Shown: one piece after another, positions 8,486 to 16,609 of the stretch
How the letters are laid out: each line of letters starts with the position of its first letter
How positions within the stretch are numbered: position 1 is the stretch's first letter
Assembly: GCA_020216925.1 (NCBI GenBank)
Contig: JAIWOL010000143.1
Coordinates: forward strand, 1 to 16,898
Length of the DNA stretch: 16,898 bases
Direction: 5' to 3'
Origin: Thiobacillus sp.
GTDB taxonomy: Bacteria; Pseudomonadota; Gammaproteobacteria; Burkholderiales; Thiobacillaceae
Program-made: the position numbers and the translations under genes
Notes under the pieces: model-generated
Databases searched by the model: none
What the model was told of the DNA's origin: nothing
The model's input: the letters and a program-made list of their open reading frames with translations, nothing else

Positions 8486-10617
8486 TGCGCGGCGTCATCG
8501 TACTGGCCTTGGTGGTGGGGCTGCTGCTGCTGGCGCTGCTGTTCCACGCCAGCGGCGACAGCGCAGGATTTTCCGACAGCCTGCCCATGCTGTTTCTCGG
8601 CGGCAGCGTGCTGGGCGGCGTGCTGCTCGGGCTGCTCGGCTGGCGCATGTGGTGGCTGCAAAAACGCATCCGGCGCGGCGTGTTCGGGGCCAAGCTCACG
8701 CTCAGGCTGCTGCTCATGTTCGGCGTCGTCGCCCTGCTGCCGGTGCTGGTGGTGTATGGCGCGTCGGTCTTTTTCCTCAATCGTTCCATCGAAACCTGGT
8801 TCGATGTGCGGGTCGACAACGCGCTGGCCTCGGGGGTGAACCTCGGCCAGGCCGCGCTCGACGACCTGCTGCAGGACCTGAACAAGAAAGCCCAGCGCAT
8901 CGCCCTGAACCTGTCGGACCAGGGCACGGGCTCGATTATCACGTCGCTGTCGACGTTGCGCGAACAGAGCACCGTACAGGAACTCACCCTGTTCGACGAA
9001 CGCGGCGGCGTGGTCGCCCACGTCGGCGGCGAACGCGCCACCCTGCTGCCCATGCTGCCCGAGCGCACGCTGCTCTGGCAGGTACGCCAGCAGCAGCCCT
9101 ACAGCAGCATCGAGGAAGCGGGCGACCGGGGACTGGTGATGCGCGTGCTGGTGCCGGTCTACACCGTGTCCTTCAGCGGCGAGACGCGGGTGCTGCAACT
9201 CGTCCAGCCGGTGCCCGCCAGCCTTGCACGCGATGCGCAGGCGGTGCAGGAGGCCTATCGCGAATACCAGCAGATCTCGCTGTCTCGACAGGGCCTCAAA
9301 CGCATCTATGGCGCGGCGCTGACCCTGACCCTGCTGCTGGCCCTGCTGCTCACCTTTGTCATCGCCTACCTGCTGTCCGACCGCCTGGGCGCGCCCTTGC
9401 GCACGCTGGCGCGCGGCACCCGGGCGGTGGCAAAGGGCGACTTTTCGCAGATGCCCTCGGTGGCCAGCCGAGACGAACTCGGCGTGCTGATCCAGTCGTT
9501 CAACCGCATGACACGCCAGCTTTCAGAAGCGCGCGAGGAAGTGGCGCAGAACCACCAGGAAACCGAACAGGCCAAGGCCTTTCTCGAACGCGTGCTGGCC
9601 AACCTCTCGTCGGGCGTGGTGGTGCTCGACGAGAACCAGCGCATCCGCACCGCCAACAGCGCCGCCGCACAGATTCTCGGCGTGGCCGTGGCCGACCTGG
9701 AAGGCCGCCTGCTCACTGCACTGGGCTTGCCCGAGAGCCCGCTGCGCGCATTCGGCGAGACCGTTTCGAGGCGCTTTGCCGAGCAACCCGGCGAGTGGAG
9801 CCTGCAGCTCGACTACACCGAGCACGGCGACAAGCAGACCCTGCTGCTGCGCGGCACGCATCTGCCGGCCGGTGTCGAGCGTGGCTACGTGCTGGTGTTC
9901 GACGACATGACCAAGCTCATCGACGCCGAACGCAACGCAGCCTGGAGCGAAGTGGCGCGCCGCCTGGCGCACGAGATCAAAAACCCGCTCACGCCCATCC
10001 AGCTCTCGGCCGAGCGCATCGCCCGCAAGCTGGGCGGCAAGCTGGAGCCGCCTGACGCCGAATTCCTCGACCGCGCCACGCAGACCATCGTCAACCAGGT
10101 GGCTGCCATGAAGAGCATGGTCGATGCCTTTGCCGGTTACGCGCGGATGCCGCGCGCCAAGCTCGCGCCGCTCGACCTCAACGCGCTGGTGCGGGAAATT
10201 CTCACCCTCTACGACTGCAAATCCCTGGGGCTGCAACTGCATCTCGATCCCGCGCTGCCGCCGGTCGTCGGCGATTCCACATTATTGCGACAGGTGATTC
10301 ATAATCTGTTGCAGAATGCGCAGGATGCGCTGGTCGATCATGCCGCGCCGCGCGTCGAAATAAGCACCAGCCTGAACGCGGATGTGGTGTGTCTGGCGGT
10401 AAACGACAACGGCGGCGGGTTTCCGGAGCACCTGATGGCGCGGCTGTTCGAGCCCTACGCGACGACCAAGGCCAAGGGCACCGGACTGGGACTTGCCATT
10501 GTCAAAAAAATCGTGGAAGAGCATCAGGGCAAAATACAGATCGAGAACCTGAAGACGGGCGGCGCGGCAATCCGCATTGCGCTGCCGGTCCACCGGGCAA
10601 ACGGGGAGCAGACGTGA
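8485..10617 (+). CDS. ntrY: NtrY-like sensor histidine kinase
   Basis: A 710-aa membrane kinase. Membrane segments are at about 2-21, 33-52, 73-95 and 277-297, with an extracytoplasmic sensor region of about 180 residues (96-276). A HAMP domain (about 295-350, LGAPLRTLARGTRAVAKGDF), a PAS domain (about 365-475), a HisKA dimerisation domain and a HATPase_c domain follow. The phospho-acceptor is H496 in RRLAHEIKNPLTPIQLSAER. The ATP site is complete: N611 in HNLLQNAQDA, D641 in NDNGGG and the G2 box GTGLGLA (665-671). The layout with two extra N-terminal TM segments is that of NtrY. The ATG at 8485 is preferred over an in-frame upstream ATG at 8419 because it overlaps the DUF4390 stop by 1 nt and starts directly with TM1. 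The stimulus is unknown; NtrYX systems elsewhere are tied to redox, respiration or nitrogen. The symbol is by family resemblance. Confidence 0.9.
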   Translation: MRGVIVLALVVGLLLLALLFHASGDSAGFSDSLPMLFLGGSVLGGVLLGLLGWRMWWLQKRIRRGVFGAKLTLRLLLMFGVVALLPVLVVYGASVFFLNRSIETWFDVRVDNALASGVNLGQAALDDLLQDLNKKAQRIALNLSDQGTGSIITSLSTLREQSTVQELTLFDERGGVVAHVGGERATLLPMLPERTLLWQVRQQQPYSSIEEAGDRGLVMRVLVPVYTVSFSGETRVLQLVQPVPASLARDAQAVQEAYREYQQISLSRQGLKRIYGAALTLTLLLALLLTFVIAYLLSDRLGAPLRTLARGTRAVAKGDFSQMPSVASRDELGVLIQSFNRMTRQLSEAREEVAQNHQETEQAKAFLERVLANLSSGVVVLDENQRIRTANSAAAQILGVAVADLEGRLLTALGLPESPLRAFGETVSRRFAEQPGEWSLQLDYTEHGDKQTLLLRGTHLPAGVERGYVLVFDDMTKLIDAERNAAWSEVARRLAHEIKNPLTPIQLSAERIARKLGGKLEPPDAEFLDRATQTIVNQVAAMKSMVDAFAGYARMPRAKLAPLDLNALVREILTLYDCKSLGLQLHLDPALPPVVGDSTLLRQVIHNLLQNAQDALVDHAAPRVEISTSLNADVVCLAVNDNGGGFPEHLMARLFEPYATTKAKGTGLGLAIVKKIVEEHQGKIQIENLKTGGAAIRIALPVHRANGEQT
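10603..10608 (+). promoter_or_regulatory. Ribosome binding site for the response regulator
   Basis: GGGGAG inside the last codons of the kinase gene, 5 nt before GTG 10614-10616. It decides the start of the regulator: the longer in-frame extension back to 10389 lies inside kinase coding sequence. Confidence 0.75.
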
Positions 10618-11888
10618 GCGGGCATATTCTCGTCGTTGACGACGAAGTGGGTATACGCGAATTGCTGTCGGAAATCCTCACCGACGAGGGCTACGACGTG
10701 CACCTTGCAGAAAACGCCGAGGCGGCGCGCGCCTTTCGCGCCCAGCGCCGCCCCGATCTCGTCCTGCTGGACATCTGGATGCCGGACACCGACGGCGTTA
10801 CCCTGCTCAAGGAATGGGGAAGCAGCGGTCAGCTCACCATGCCGGTGGTGATGATGTCCGGCCACGGCACCATCGATACCGCGGTCGAAGCGACCAAGCT
10901 CGGCGCGGTCGACTTTCTCGAAAAACCCGTTGCGCTGGCCAAGCTCATCGACGCGGTCAGCAAGGCCATCAAGCGCGGCCTGGCCCCGCCCCTCCGGTTG
11001 CCGGGCATGGATCTGACGGGGCTGGGCCGCAGCCCGCAGGTGCTCGAACTGAAAAAGCGTCTCACCCAGATTGCCGGCAATACCACGCCGGTGTTGCTTT
11101 TGGGCGAGCCGGGCAGCGGGTTCGAAATCTGCGCGCGTTTTCTGCACCAGCCGGCCAGCACCTGGGTGGAGATCAAGGACCGCGCGCGTCTGGTATCCGA
11201 TCCGCTGGGCTTCGTCGACGGCCTGGGCAGCGGCACACTGTTCCTGCCCGATGTGTGTGACCTCGCCAAGCTCGAACAGAAAGGACTGTCCCTCCTGCTC
11301 GACCGCATCGAAGGCAGCGGCGCGCGGCTGGTCTGCTCCAGCGGCAAAAACCTCGACGCGATGGTGGCGGCAGGCGAATTCGACAACCGCCTCTATTACC
11401 GGCTGTCCAGTATCGCCATCGAAGTGCCGCCCTTGCGCGACCATCGCGAAGACGTGCCCGACATCGCCAGCTTCATGCTCACCCAGCTGATCGAGGCCGG
11501 CGAGTGCCCGGTACGCCGCTTGACCACGCCCGCCATGAACCAGCTGCGCAACTTCGACTGGCCCGGCAACCTGCCGCAGCTCAACAACGTGGTGCGCACG
11601 CTGGCGGTCACCGCGCTGTCGGGCGAAATCGACGCTGCCGATGTCAACCGCGTGCTCGCCCCGATGAAGCAGGGCGCGCCCGCCGTTGCCCACGGCATTC
11701 CGCTCGATATTCCGCTGCGCGAGGCCCGCGATGCATTCGAGCGCATGTACTTCGAGCATCTCATCCAGCAGGAAGGCGGCAGCATGACCCGGGTGGCCGA
11801 CAAATCCGGGCTCGAACGCACGCACCTCTACCGCAAGCTCAAGCAACTCAACATTCGCCATGGCCGCCGGCTCGACGAAGATCTCTGA
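10614..11888 (+). CDS. ntrX: NtrX-like response regulator with degenerate AAA+ domain
   Basis: A 424-aa partner of the upstream kinase; the genes overlap by GTGA. The receiver domain is intact: acidic pair D9/D10, phospho-acceptor D53 (LLDIWMPD), S82 and K104. The central domain is recognisably from the NtrC AAA+ family but decayed. The Walker A equivalent is GEPGSGFE (164-171), with F170 in place of the Lys. The segment from there to SGTLFLPDVCDL (206-217) is about 25 residues too short and lacks GAFTGA. The Walker B acidic pair is replaced by Pro-Asp. The sensor-2 motif WPGNVREL reads WPGNLPQL (316-323), losing its Arg. The arginine-finger strand RLYYRLSS ... PPLRDHREDVP is retained. The C-terminus (about 375-424) is a good Fis-type HTH ending THLYRKLKQLNI. 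It probably binds DNA and regulates without sigma54 or ATP hydrolysis. The reading frame is clean, so this is not a pseudogene. Confidence 0.9.
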   Translation: MSGHILVVDDEVGIRELLSEILTDEGYDVHLAENAEAARAFRAQRRPDLVLLDIWMPDTDGVTLLKEWGSSGQLTMPVVMMSGHGTIDTAVEATKLGAVDFLEKPVALAKLIDAVSKAIKRGLAPPLRLPGMDLTGLGRSPQVLELKKRLTQIAGNTTPVLLLGEPGSGFEICARFLHQPASTWVEIKDRARLVSDPLGFVDGLGSGTLFLPDVCDLAKLEQKGLSLLLDRIEGSGARLVCSSGKNLDAMVAAGEFDNRLYYRLSSIAIEVPPLRDHREDVPDIASFMLTQLIEAGECPVRRLTTPAMNQLRNFDWPGNLPQLNNVVRTLAVTALSGEIDAADVNRVLAPMKQGAPAVAHGIPLDIPLREARDAFERMYFEHLIQQEGGSMTRVADKSGLERTHLYRKLKQLNIRHGRRLDEDL

Positions 11889-11933
11889 TCCTGCGAACGG
11901 GCCGCGCCGCCTGTGGACCGACACTTACCGTCC

Positions 11934-13307
11934 ATGAAAATCATCATTCTCGGAGCCGGCCAGGTGGGGGCCAACCTCGCCGAAAGCCTGGTCGCCGAAA
12001 ATAACGACATCACGGTCATCGACCTCGATCTTGCGCGGCTGGGGCTGCTGCAGGACCGGTTCGATCTGCGAACCCTGCGCGGCCATGCCGCCCACCCCTC
12101 GATCCTGCGCATGGCCGGCGCGGCAGACGCCGACATGCTGGTGGCGGTGACGCAGAGCGACGAAACCAACCTGGTGGCCTGCCGTCTCGCCGCCACGCTG
12201 TTCAACGTGCCCACGCGCATCGCGCGGATACGCTCGACCGACTTTCTCGAAGCAGAAGGCGGCTTCCTCGCCGAACATTTCGGTGTTGACCACATCATCA
12301 GCCCCGAGCAGGAAGTGACCGAGACACTGCGCCGGCTGATCGAACACCCCGAGGCCCTGCAGGTGCTCGACTTTGCCGACGGCAAGGTGCGGCTGGTGGC
12401 GGTGCGCGCCTACCACGGCGGGCCGCTGGTCGGCCACGAGCTGCAGGATATCCGCCGCCACATGCCCGACGTCGATTGCCGGGTGGCCGCCATCTACCGG
12501 CGCGACCGCGGCATCGTGCCCAAGGGCATCACGGTCATCGAGCCTAACGACGAGGTGTTCTTCATCGCCGGACGCCGCGACATTCCTGCGGTGATGCGCG
12601 AACTGCGCAGCATGGAACGCCCGGTCAAGCGCGTGATGATCGCCGGCGGCGGCAACATCGGCCGCCGGCTTGCGGCGCGGCTGGAGCGCGACTACGAGGT
12701 GAAGCTCGTCGACCACAACAAGACGGTGACCAACCAGCTGGCCGAGAAACTCCATCGCACCCTGGTGCTCACCGGCGACGCCACCGACGAAGACCTGCTC
12801 GAACAGGAAAACATCGAGTCGATGGACGTGTTCTGCGCGCTCACCAACGACGACGAGGACAACATCATGTCGGCGCTGCTCGCCAAGCGCATGGGCGCGC
12901 ACCGTGTGATCTCGTTGATCAACCGTTCGGCCTACGTGAACCTGGTGCAGGGCGGCGAAATCGACATTGCCATTTCGCCGGCGCAGGCCACCGTGGGCCC
13001 GCTGCTCTCCAAGATCCGCCGGGGCGACATGGCGGCCGTGCACTCGCTGCGCCGCGGCGCGGCCGAGGTGCTGGAAATCGTCGTCCATGGCGACTTCAAG
13101 ACCTCCAAGGTGGTAGGCCGCCGCATCGGGGATATCGCCCTGCCCGACGGCGCGTCGATTGCTGCGGTGATACGCGGCGAAGACGTATTCATTGCCCACC
13201 ACGACACCCTGATCGAGGCCGAAGACCACCTCGTCGTGTTCGCGCTCAACAAGCGCATCATTCCCAAGGTCGAAAAACTCTTCCAGGTCGGCTTCGGCTT
13301 CTTCTGA
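11934..13307 (+). CDS. trkA: Trk K+ uptake regulatory subunit TrkA
   Basis: Cytoplasmic NAD(H)/nucleotide-binding subunit that gates the TrkH channel. It is 457 aa (E. coli 458), with two RCK halves in tandem. The first Rossmann motif is GAGQVG (7-12), with an acidic residue D30 ending strand beta2. The second is GGGNIG (238-243). Each half is followed by a TrkA_C domain. ATG 11934 is chosen because it begins MKIIILGAGQVG; a GTG 21 nt upstream adds seven unrelated residues. It lies 45 nt after the regulator stop, with no Shine-Dalgarno sequence or promoter I can support in that gap, so it may be read from the upstream two-component operon. trkH follows after 10 nt. Confidence 0.96.
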   Translation: MKIIILGAGQVGANLAESLVAENNDITVIDLDLARLGLLQDRFDLRTLRGHAAHPSILRMAGAADADMLVAVTQSDETNLVACRLAATLFNVPTRIARIRSTDFLEAEGGFLAEHFGVDHIISPEQEVTETLRRLIEHPEALQVLDFADGKVRLVAVRAYHGGPLVGHELQDIRRHMPDVDCRVAAIYRRDRGIVPKGITVIEPNDEVFFIAGRRDIPAVMRELRSMERPVKRVMIAGGGNIGRRLAARLERDYEVKLVDHNKTVTNQLAEKLHRTLVLTGDATDEDLLEQENIESMDVFCALTNDDEDNIMSALLAKRMGAHRVISLINRSAYVNLVQGGEIDIAISPAQATVGPLLSKIRRGDMAAVHSLRRGAAEVLEIVVHGDFKTSKVVGRRIGDIALPDGASIAAVIRGEDVFIAHHDTLIEAEDHLVVFALNKRIIPKVEKLFQVGFGFF

Positions 13308-13317
13308 CGCGCCCGCC

Positions 13318-14775
13318 ATGCAGCGCCTGGCTCCCGTCGTACACGTCCTTGGCCTGGTCGTCCTGATTTTTTCCTTTGCCATGCTGGTGCCGCTGACCAC
13401 GGCGCTGATCGGCCACGACGCGGCGCAGCATGCCTTCGACGAAGCCTTTCTCGTCACCCTGGGCATCGGGTCTGCACTGTGGGCCGGCGCGCGGCGCTGG
13501 CGGCGCGAACTGAAAACGCGCGACGGCTTCGTGCTGGTGCTGCTGGTATGGACCGGACTGCCGGCGGTGGCCACCCTGCCTTTCCTGATCTACGCGCCGG
13601 ACATGAGCTTCACCGACGCGTATTTCGAAACCATGTCCGGCCTGTCCACCACCGGGGCCACGGTGATGCGCCACCTCGACGCCCTGCCGCCCTCGCTGAA
13701 CCTGTGGCGGCACCTGCTCAACTGGCTGGGTGGCATGGGCATCATCGTGCTGGCGGTGGCCATCCTGCCCCTGCTGGGCATCGGGGGCCGCCAGCTGCTG
13801 AAGGCCGAACTGCCCGGGCCGATCAAGGACACCAAGCTTACCCCGCGCATCGCCGACACCGCCAAAATGTTGTGGGTTGTTTACGCCGCCATCACGCTTG
13901 CCTGCGTCCTGGCGCTGCGGCTGGCCGGCATGGACTGGTTCGACGCGGTCTGCCATGCGTTTGCGGCCCTGAGCCTGGGCGGATTTTCCACGCACGATGC
14001 CAGCGTGGGCTACTACGATTCGCCGTTGATCGAAGCCGTGCTGATTTTTTTCATGCTCGTTGCCGCGCTCAACTTCGTCACCCACCTGCTCGTTTTCCGG
14101 CAGAAAAGTCTGCTCCCGTACTGCCGGGACCCGGAGGTTTTTGGCGTGCTGGGTCTCGTGTGCGCCAGCATTCTGGGCGTGAGCTTCTATGTCTGGCAGG
14201 CCGGGGTGTATCCCGAATTTGTCACCGCCCTGCGCCACGTCAGCTTCAACCTGGTGTCGCTGGCGACCGACTGCGGCTTTTCCAGCGCGGATTTCAACCA
14301 GTGGCCGATATTCGCGCCGATGTGGATGCTGGCCCTGTCGTGCGTAACGGCCAGCTCGGGTTCCACCGGCGGCGGTCTCAAGATGATCCGTGCCGTGCTC
14401 ATGTTCCGCCAGGGCGTGCGCGAACTGGAACGCCAGCTGCATCCAGCCGCGCGCCTGCCGGTCAAGATAGGTGGTCACGCCGTGCCTAACCAGATCATCT
14501 TTGCCGTGCAGGCCTTCGTCATGATGTACGTCGCCACCGTGGTCGGCATGACGCTCGTGCTGCTGGCAAGCGGGCTCGACTTCCTCACCGCGTTTTCCGC
14601 CGTCATCGCCTGCATCAACAACGCCGGCCCGGGACTCGGCGAGGTTGGCCCGGCGTCCAACTTCGCCGGCCTGTCCGACTTCCAGACCTGGGTGTGCAGT
14701 TTCACCATGTTGCTCGGCCGGCTGGAGCTGTTCACGGTCTTTGTGCTGTTCACGCGCGCGTTCTGGCGCGGCTGA
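13318..14775 (+). CDS. trkH: Trk K+ uptake pore protein TrkH, copy 1
   Basis: Inner-membrane K+ channel-type transporter subunit of the SKT superfamily, 485 aa, made of four M1-P-M2 repeats after an N-terminal extension. The four filter glycines are present: P1 STTGAT (G113), P2 SLGGFS (G221/G222), P3 ATDCGF (G320) and P4 NNAGPGLG (G437/G439). The intramembrane gating loop ASSGSTGGGLKM (346-356) is conserved, as is the C-terminal DFQTWVCSF/MLLGRLELFT. D318 and C319 just before the third filter glycine differ from copy 2 (Thr, Leu). The ATG at 13318 follows the trkA stop by 10 nt and has no obvious ribosome site. Confidence 0.95.
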   Translation: MQRLAPVVHVLGLVVLIFSFAMLVPLTTALIGHDAAQHAFDEAFLVTLGIGSALWAGARRWRRELKTRDGFVLVLLVWTGLPAVATLPFLIYAPDMSFTDAYFETMSGLSTTGATVMRHLDALPPSLNLWRHLLNWLGGMGIIVLAVAILPLLGIGGRQLLKAELPGPIKDTKLTPRIADTAKMLWVVYAAITLACVLALRLAGMDWFDAVCHAFAALSLGGFSTHDASVGYYDSPLIEAVLIFFMLVAALNFVTHLLVFRQKSLLPYCRDPEVFGVLGLVCASILGVSFYVWQAGVYPEFVTALRHVSFNLVSLATDCGFSSADFNQWPIFAPMWMLALSCVTASSGSTGGGLKMIRAVLMFRQGVRELERQLHPAARLPVKIGGHAVPNQIIFAVQAFVMMYVATVVGMTLVLLASGLDFLTAFSAVIACINNAGPGLGEVGPASNFAGLSDFQTWVCSFTMLLGRLELFTVFVLFTRAFWRG

Positions 14776-14809
14776 TGCGGTAGCATCACATCAGAAACCA
14801 AGCCTCGCC

Positions 14810-16267
14810 ATGTCTGCCATCCTGCCCGTCCTGCATATATTTTCCAAGGTGCTGATGCTCTTCGCCTTTGCCTTCCTGCTGCCGCTGGGCGTGTCGATCG
14901 CGCTGGGCGATGGCGCGGAAAAGGCTTACGACGAAGCCATCCTCATCACCTTTTTCTCCGGCATGGCCCTGTGGCTGGTGTCGCGCCGGGGCAAGCGCGA
15001 ACTGCACACCCGCGACGGCTTTCTGCTGGTGGTGCTGATCTGGGCGCTGCTGCCGGTATTTTCCGCTATTCCGCTCATGGTCTACCTGCCCAACCTGGCA
15101 TTCAGCGAAGCCTACTTCGAGGCCGTGTCGGGGCTCACCGCCACCGGCGCCACCGTACTCTCCGGACTCGACAGCCTGCCGCCTTCGATCAACATCTGGC
15201 GCACGCAGATGCACTGGATCGGCGGCATGGGCGTCATTGTGCTGGTGGTGGCGGTGCTGCCCATGCTGGGCGTCGGCGGACGCCAGCTTTTCAAGGCTGA
15301 AACGCCCACCCCGATGAAAGACAGCAAACTCACCCCGCGCATGGCCGAAACGGCCAAGGGCCTGTGGGCGGTATATGCCCTCATCACCGTTATGTGCATG
15401 CTGGCGTTGTGGGCCGGCGGCATGAACTGGATCGACGCCGTGGTGCATGGCTTCAGCGTCATGGGCCTCGGCGGCATGTCCTCGCACGACGCCAGCATGG
15501 CCTATTTCGATTCGCAGCTGCTCGAACTCATCGTGATGTTCTTTGCCTTGGTGGCCGGCATCAGCTTCTCCACCCACTTCATGGCTTTCCGCATGAAAAA
15601 CCTGCTCGCCTACCGGCTCGATTCCGAACTGCCCTGGTTCTTCGGCGTGCTCACCGTCAGCGCGCTGGGGCTGGCCGGCTATCTGCTCTACAAAGGCTTC
15701 TATCTCGATTTTGCGGAAGCGTTGCGTTACGCCGCCTTCAACACCATCTCGATCGCCACCACGCTGGGCTTCTCCAACACCGACTACAACGTCTGGCCCT
15801 ACTTCGCGCCGCTGTGGATGCTCTTCCTGTCGAGCTTTGCCGCCAGCTCCGGCTCCACCGGCGGCGGCATCAAGATGCTGCGCGCCGTGCTGCTGACCAA
15901 GCAGCTCTACCGCGAGCTCATCAAACTCATCCACCCCAACGCCGAAATCCACACCAAGATAGGCCGGCAGGCGGTGCCCAATAAAATCATCTATGCCGTG
16001 CTGGCGTTTTTGTTCGTGTATGTCGCCTCGGTTGTCACCCTGTCGTTCGTGCTGTCCGCCTCCGGACTCGACATCTTCACGGCCTTCACCGCCGTCGTCG
16101 CCATGGTCAACAACACCGGGCCCGGCCTCGGCCAGGTTGGCCCCGCCAGCACCTATGCCGTGCTCAACGACTTCCAGACCTGGGTGTGCAGCTTCGCCAT
16201 GCTGCTTGGCCGCCTGGAATTCTTCACCCTGCTGGTCGTGCTGACTCCCGTGTTCTGGAGGAAGTGA
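14810..16267 (+). CDS. trkH: Trk K+ uptake pore protein TrkH, copy 2
   Basis: A second TrkH directly downstream, also exactly 485 aa, aligning with copy 1 without a gap; by hand count 268 of 485 residues (about 55%) are identical. Filter segments are P1 TATGAT (G113), P2 GLGGMS (G221/G222), P3 ATTLGF (G320) and P4 NNTGPGLG (G437/G439); the gating loop ASSGSTGGGIKM is kept. Differences from copy 1 cluster in the outer helices and in residues next to the filter glycines. The ATG at 14810 gives the same N-terminal register as copy 1; a longer in-frame extension to 14645 would lie inside copy 1 and is rejected. The 34-nt gap between copies shows no clear promoter or terminator. Both proteins presumably share the single TrkA. 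Confidence 0.94.
   Translation: MSAILPVLHIFSKVLMLFAFAFLLPLGVSIALGDGAEKAYDEAILITFFSGMALWLVSRRGKRELHTRDGFLLVVLIWALLPVFSAIPLMVYLPNLAFSEAYFEAVSGLTATGATVLSGLDSLPPSINIWRTQMHWIGGMGVIVLVVAVLPMLGVGGRQLFKAETPTPMKDSKLTPRMAETAKGLWAVYALITVMCMLALWAGGMNWIDAVVHGFSVMGLGGMSSHDASMAYFDSQLLELIVMFFALVAGISFSTHFMAFRMKNLLAYRLDSELPWFFGVLTVSALGLAGYLLYKGFYLDFAEALRYAAFNTISIATTLGFSNTDYNVWPYFAPLWMLFLSSFAASSGSTGGGIKMLRAVLLTKQLYRELIKLIHPNAEIHTKIGRQAVPNKIIYAVLAFLFVYVASVVTLSFVLSASGLDIFTAFTAVVAMVNNTGPGLGQVGPASTYAVLNDFQTWVCSFAMLLGRLEFFTLLVVLTPVFWRK
16257..16262 (+). promoter_or_regulatory. Ribosome binding site for the TPR gene
   Basis: GGAGGA within the last codons of trkH copy 2, 4 nt before ATG 16267. It supports the start at the TGATG junction rather than the longer frame that begins inside trkH. 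Confidence 0.7.
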
Positions 16268-16602
16268 TGCCGTCGATCGCCGATTTCGAAAAAATGCTCG
16301 CCGCTGGACGCGACAGCGCCCTGCTGCGGTTTTCGCTTGGTAACGAATACCTCAAGGCCGGCCAGCCGGCGGACGCGGCGGTGCACCTGCGCTGCGCCGT
16401 CGGGCAGGACCCGAAATATTCCGCCGCGTGGAAATTGCTCGGCCGCGCCCTGGCCGAAGCCGAAGCCTGGGACGACGCCCTGGCCGCCTACCGGGAAGGC
16501 ATCGCCGTGGCCGAGGCGCGCGGCGACAAACAGGCGGCAAAGGAAATGCGCGTGTTCGCCAGACGAATTGAAAAGACCCTTGGGTTAAAATCCGGCGACT
16601 GA
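16267..16602 (+). CDS. Small tetratricopeptide-repeat protein
   Basis: A 111-aa, all-helical protein with two clear TPR units (roughly residues 20-53 and 54-87: LGNEYLKAGQPADAAVHL, then LGRALAEAEAWDDALAAY) and a charged C-terminal helix. It has no signal peptide or membrane segment, so it is cytoplasmic and probably mediates protein-protein contact; partners are unknown. It starts at the 1-nt overlap with the trkH stop (TGATG), so it is likely co-translated with the K+ transporter genes. It also precedes yggX by 18 nt, and its true functional partner cannot be decided from the sequence. Confidence 0.85.
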   Translation: MPSIADFEKMLAAGRDSALLRFSLGNEYLKAGQPADAAVHLRCAVGQDPKYSAAWKLLGRALAEAEAWDDALAAYREGIAVAEARGDKQAAKEMRVFARRIEKTLGLKSGD

Positions 16603-16609
16603 GTTTTCA

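Noticed and set aside
10504..10510. Run of seven A in the kinase gene as a programmed frameshift site
   Set aside because: The zero frame reads GTC AAA AAA ATC, which does not fit the X-XXY-YYZ slippery arrangement, and the kinase frame continues normally to its stop.
11889..11933. Sigma54-type promoter before trkA controlled by the NtrX-like regulator
   Set aside because: No -24/-12 GG...GC arrangement is visible in this 45-nt gap, and the regulator lacks the parts required to work with sigma54.
11925..13574. 549-codon open frame on the minus strand opposite trkA
   Set aside because: Shadow frame created by GC codon bias; rich in His/Asp/Val without domains, while trkA on the plus strand is complete.
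14645..14809. In-frame extension of trkH copy 2 into copy 1
   Set aside because: It would overlap 131 nt of copy 1 with Arg/Ser/Pro-rich residues; ATG 14810 aligns the two copies exactly from residue 1.
16568..16591. TTGAAA ... TAAAAT as a promoter for yggX
   Set aside because: The TAAAAT is a fair -10, but the spacer to TTGAAA is only 12 nt and no -35-like hexamer lies at 16-18 nt.
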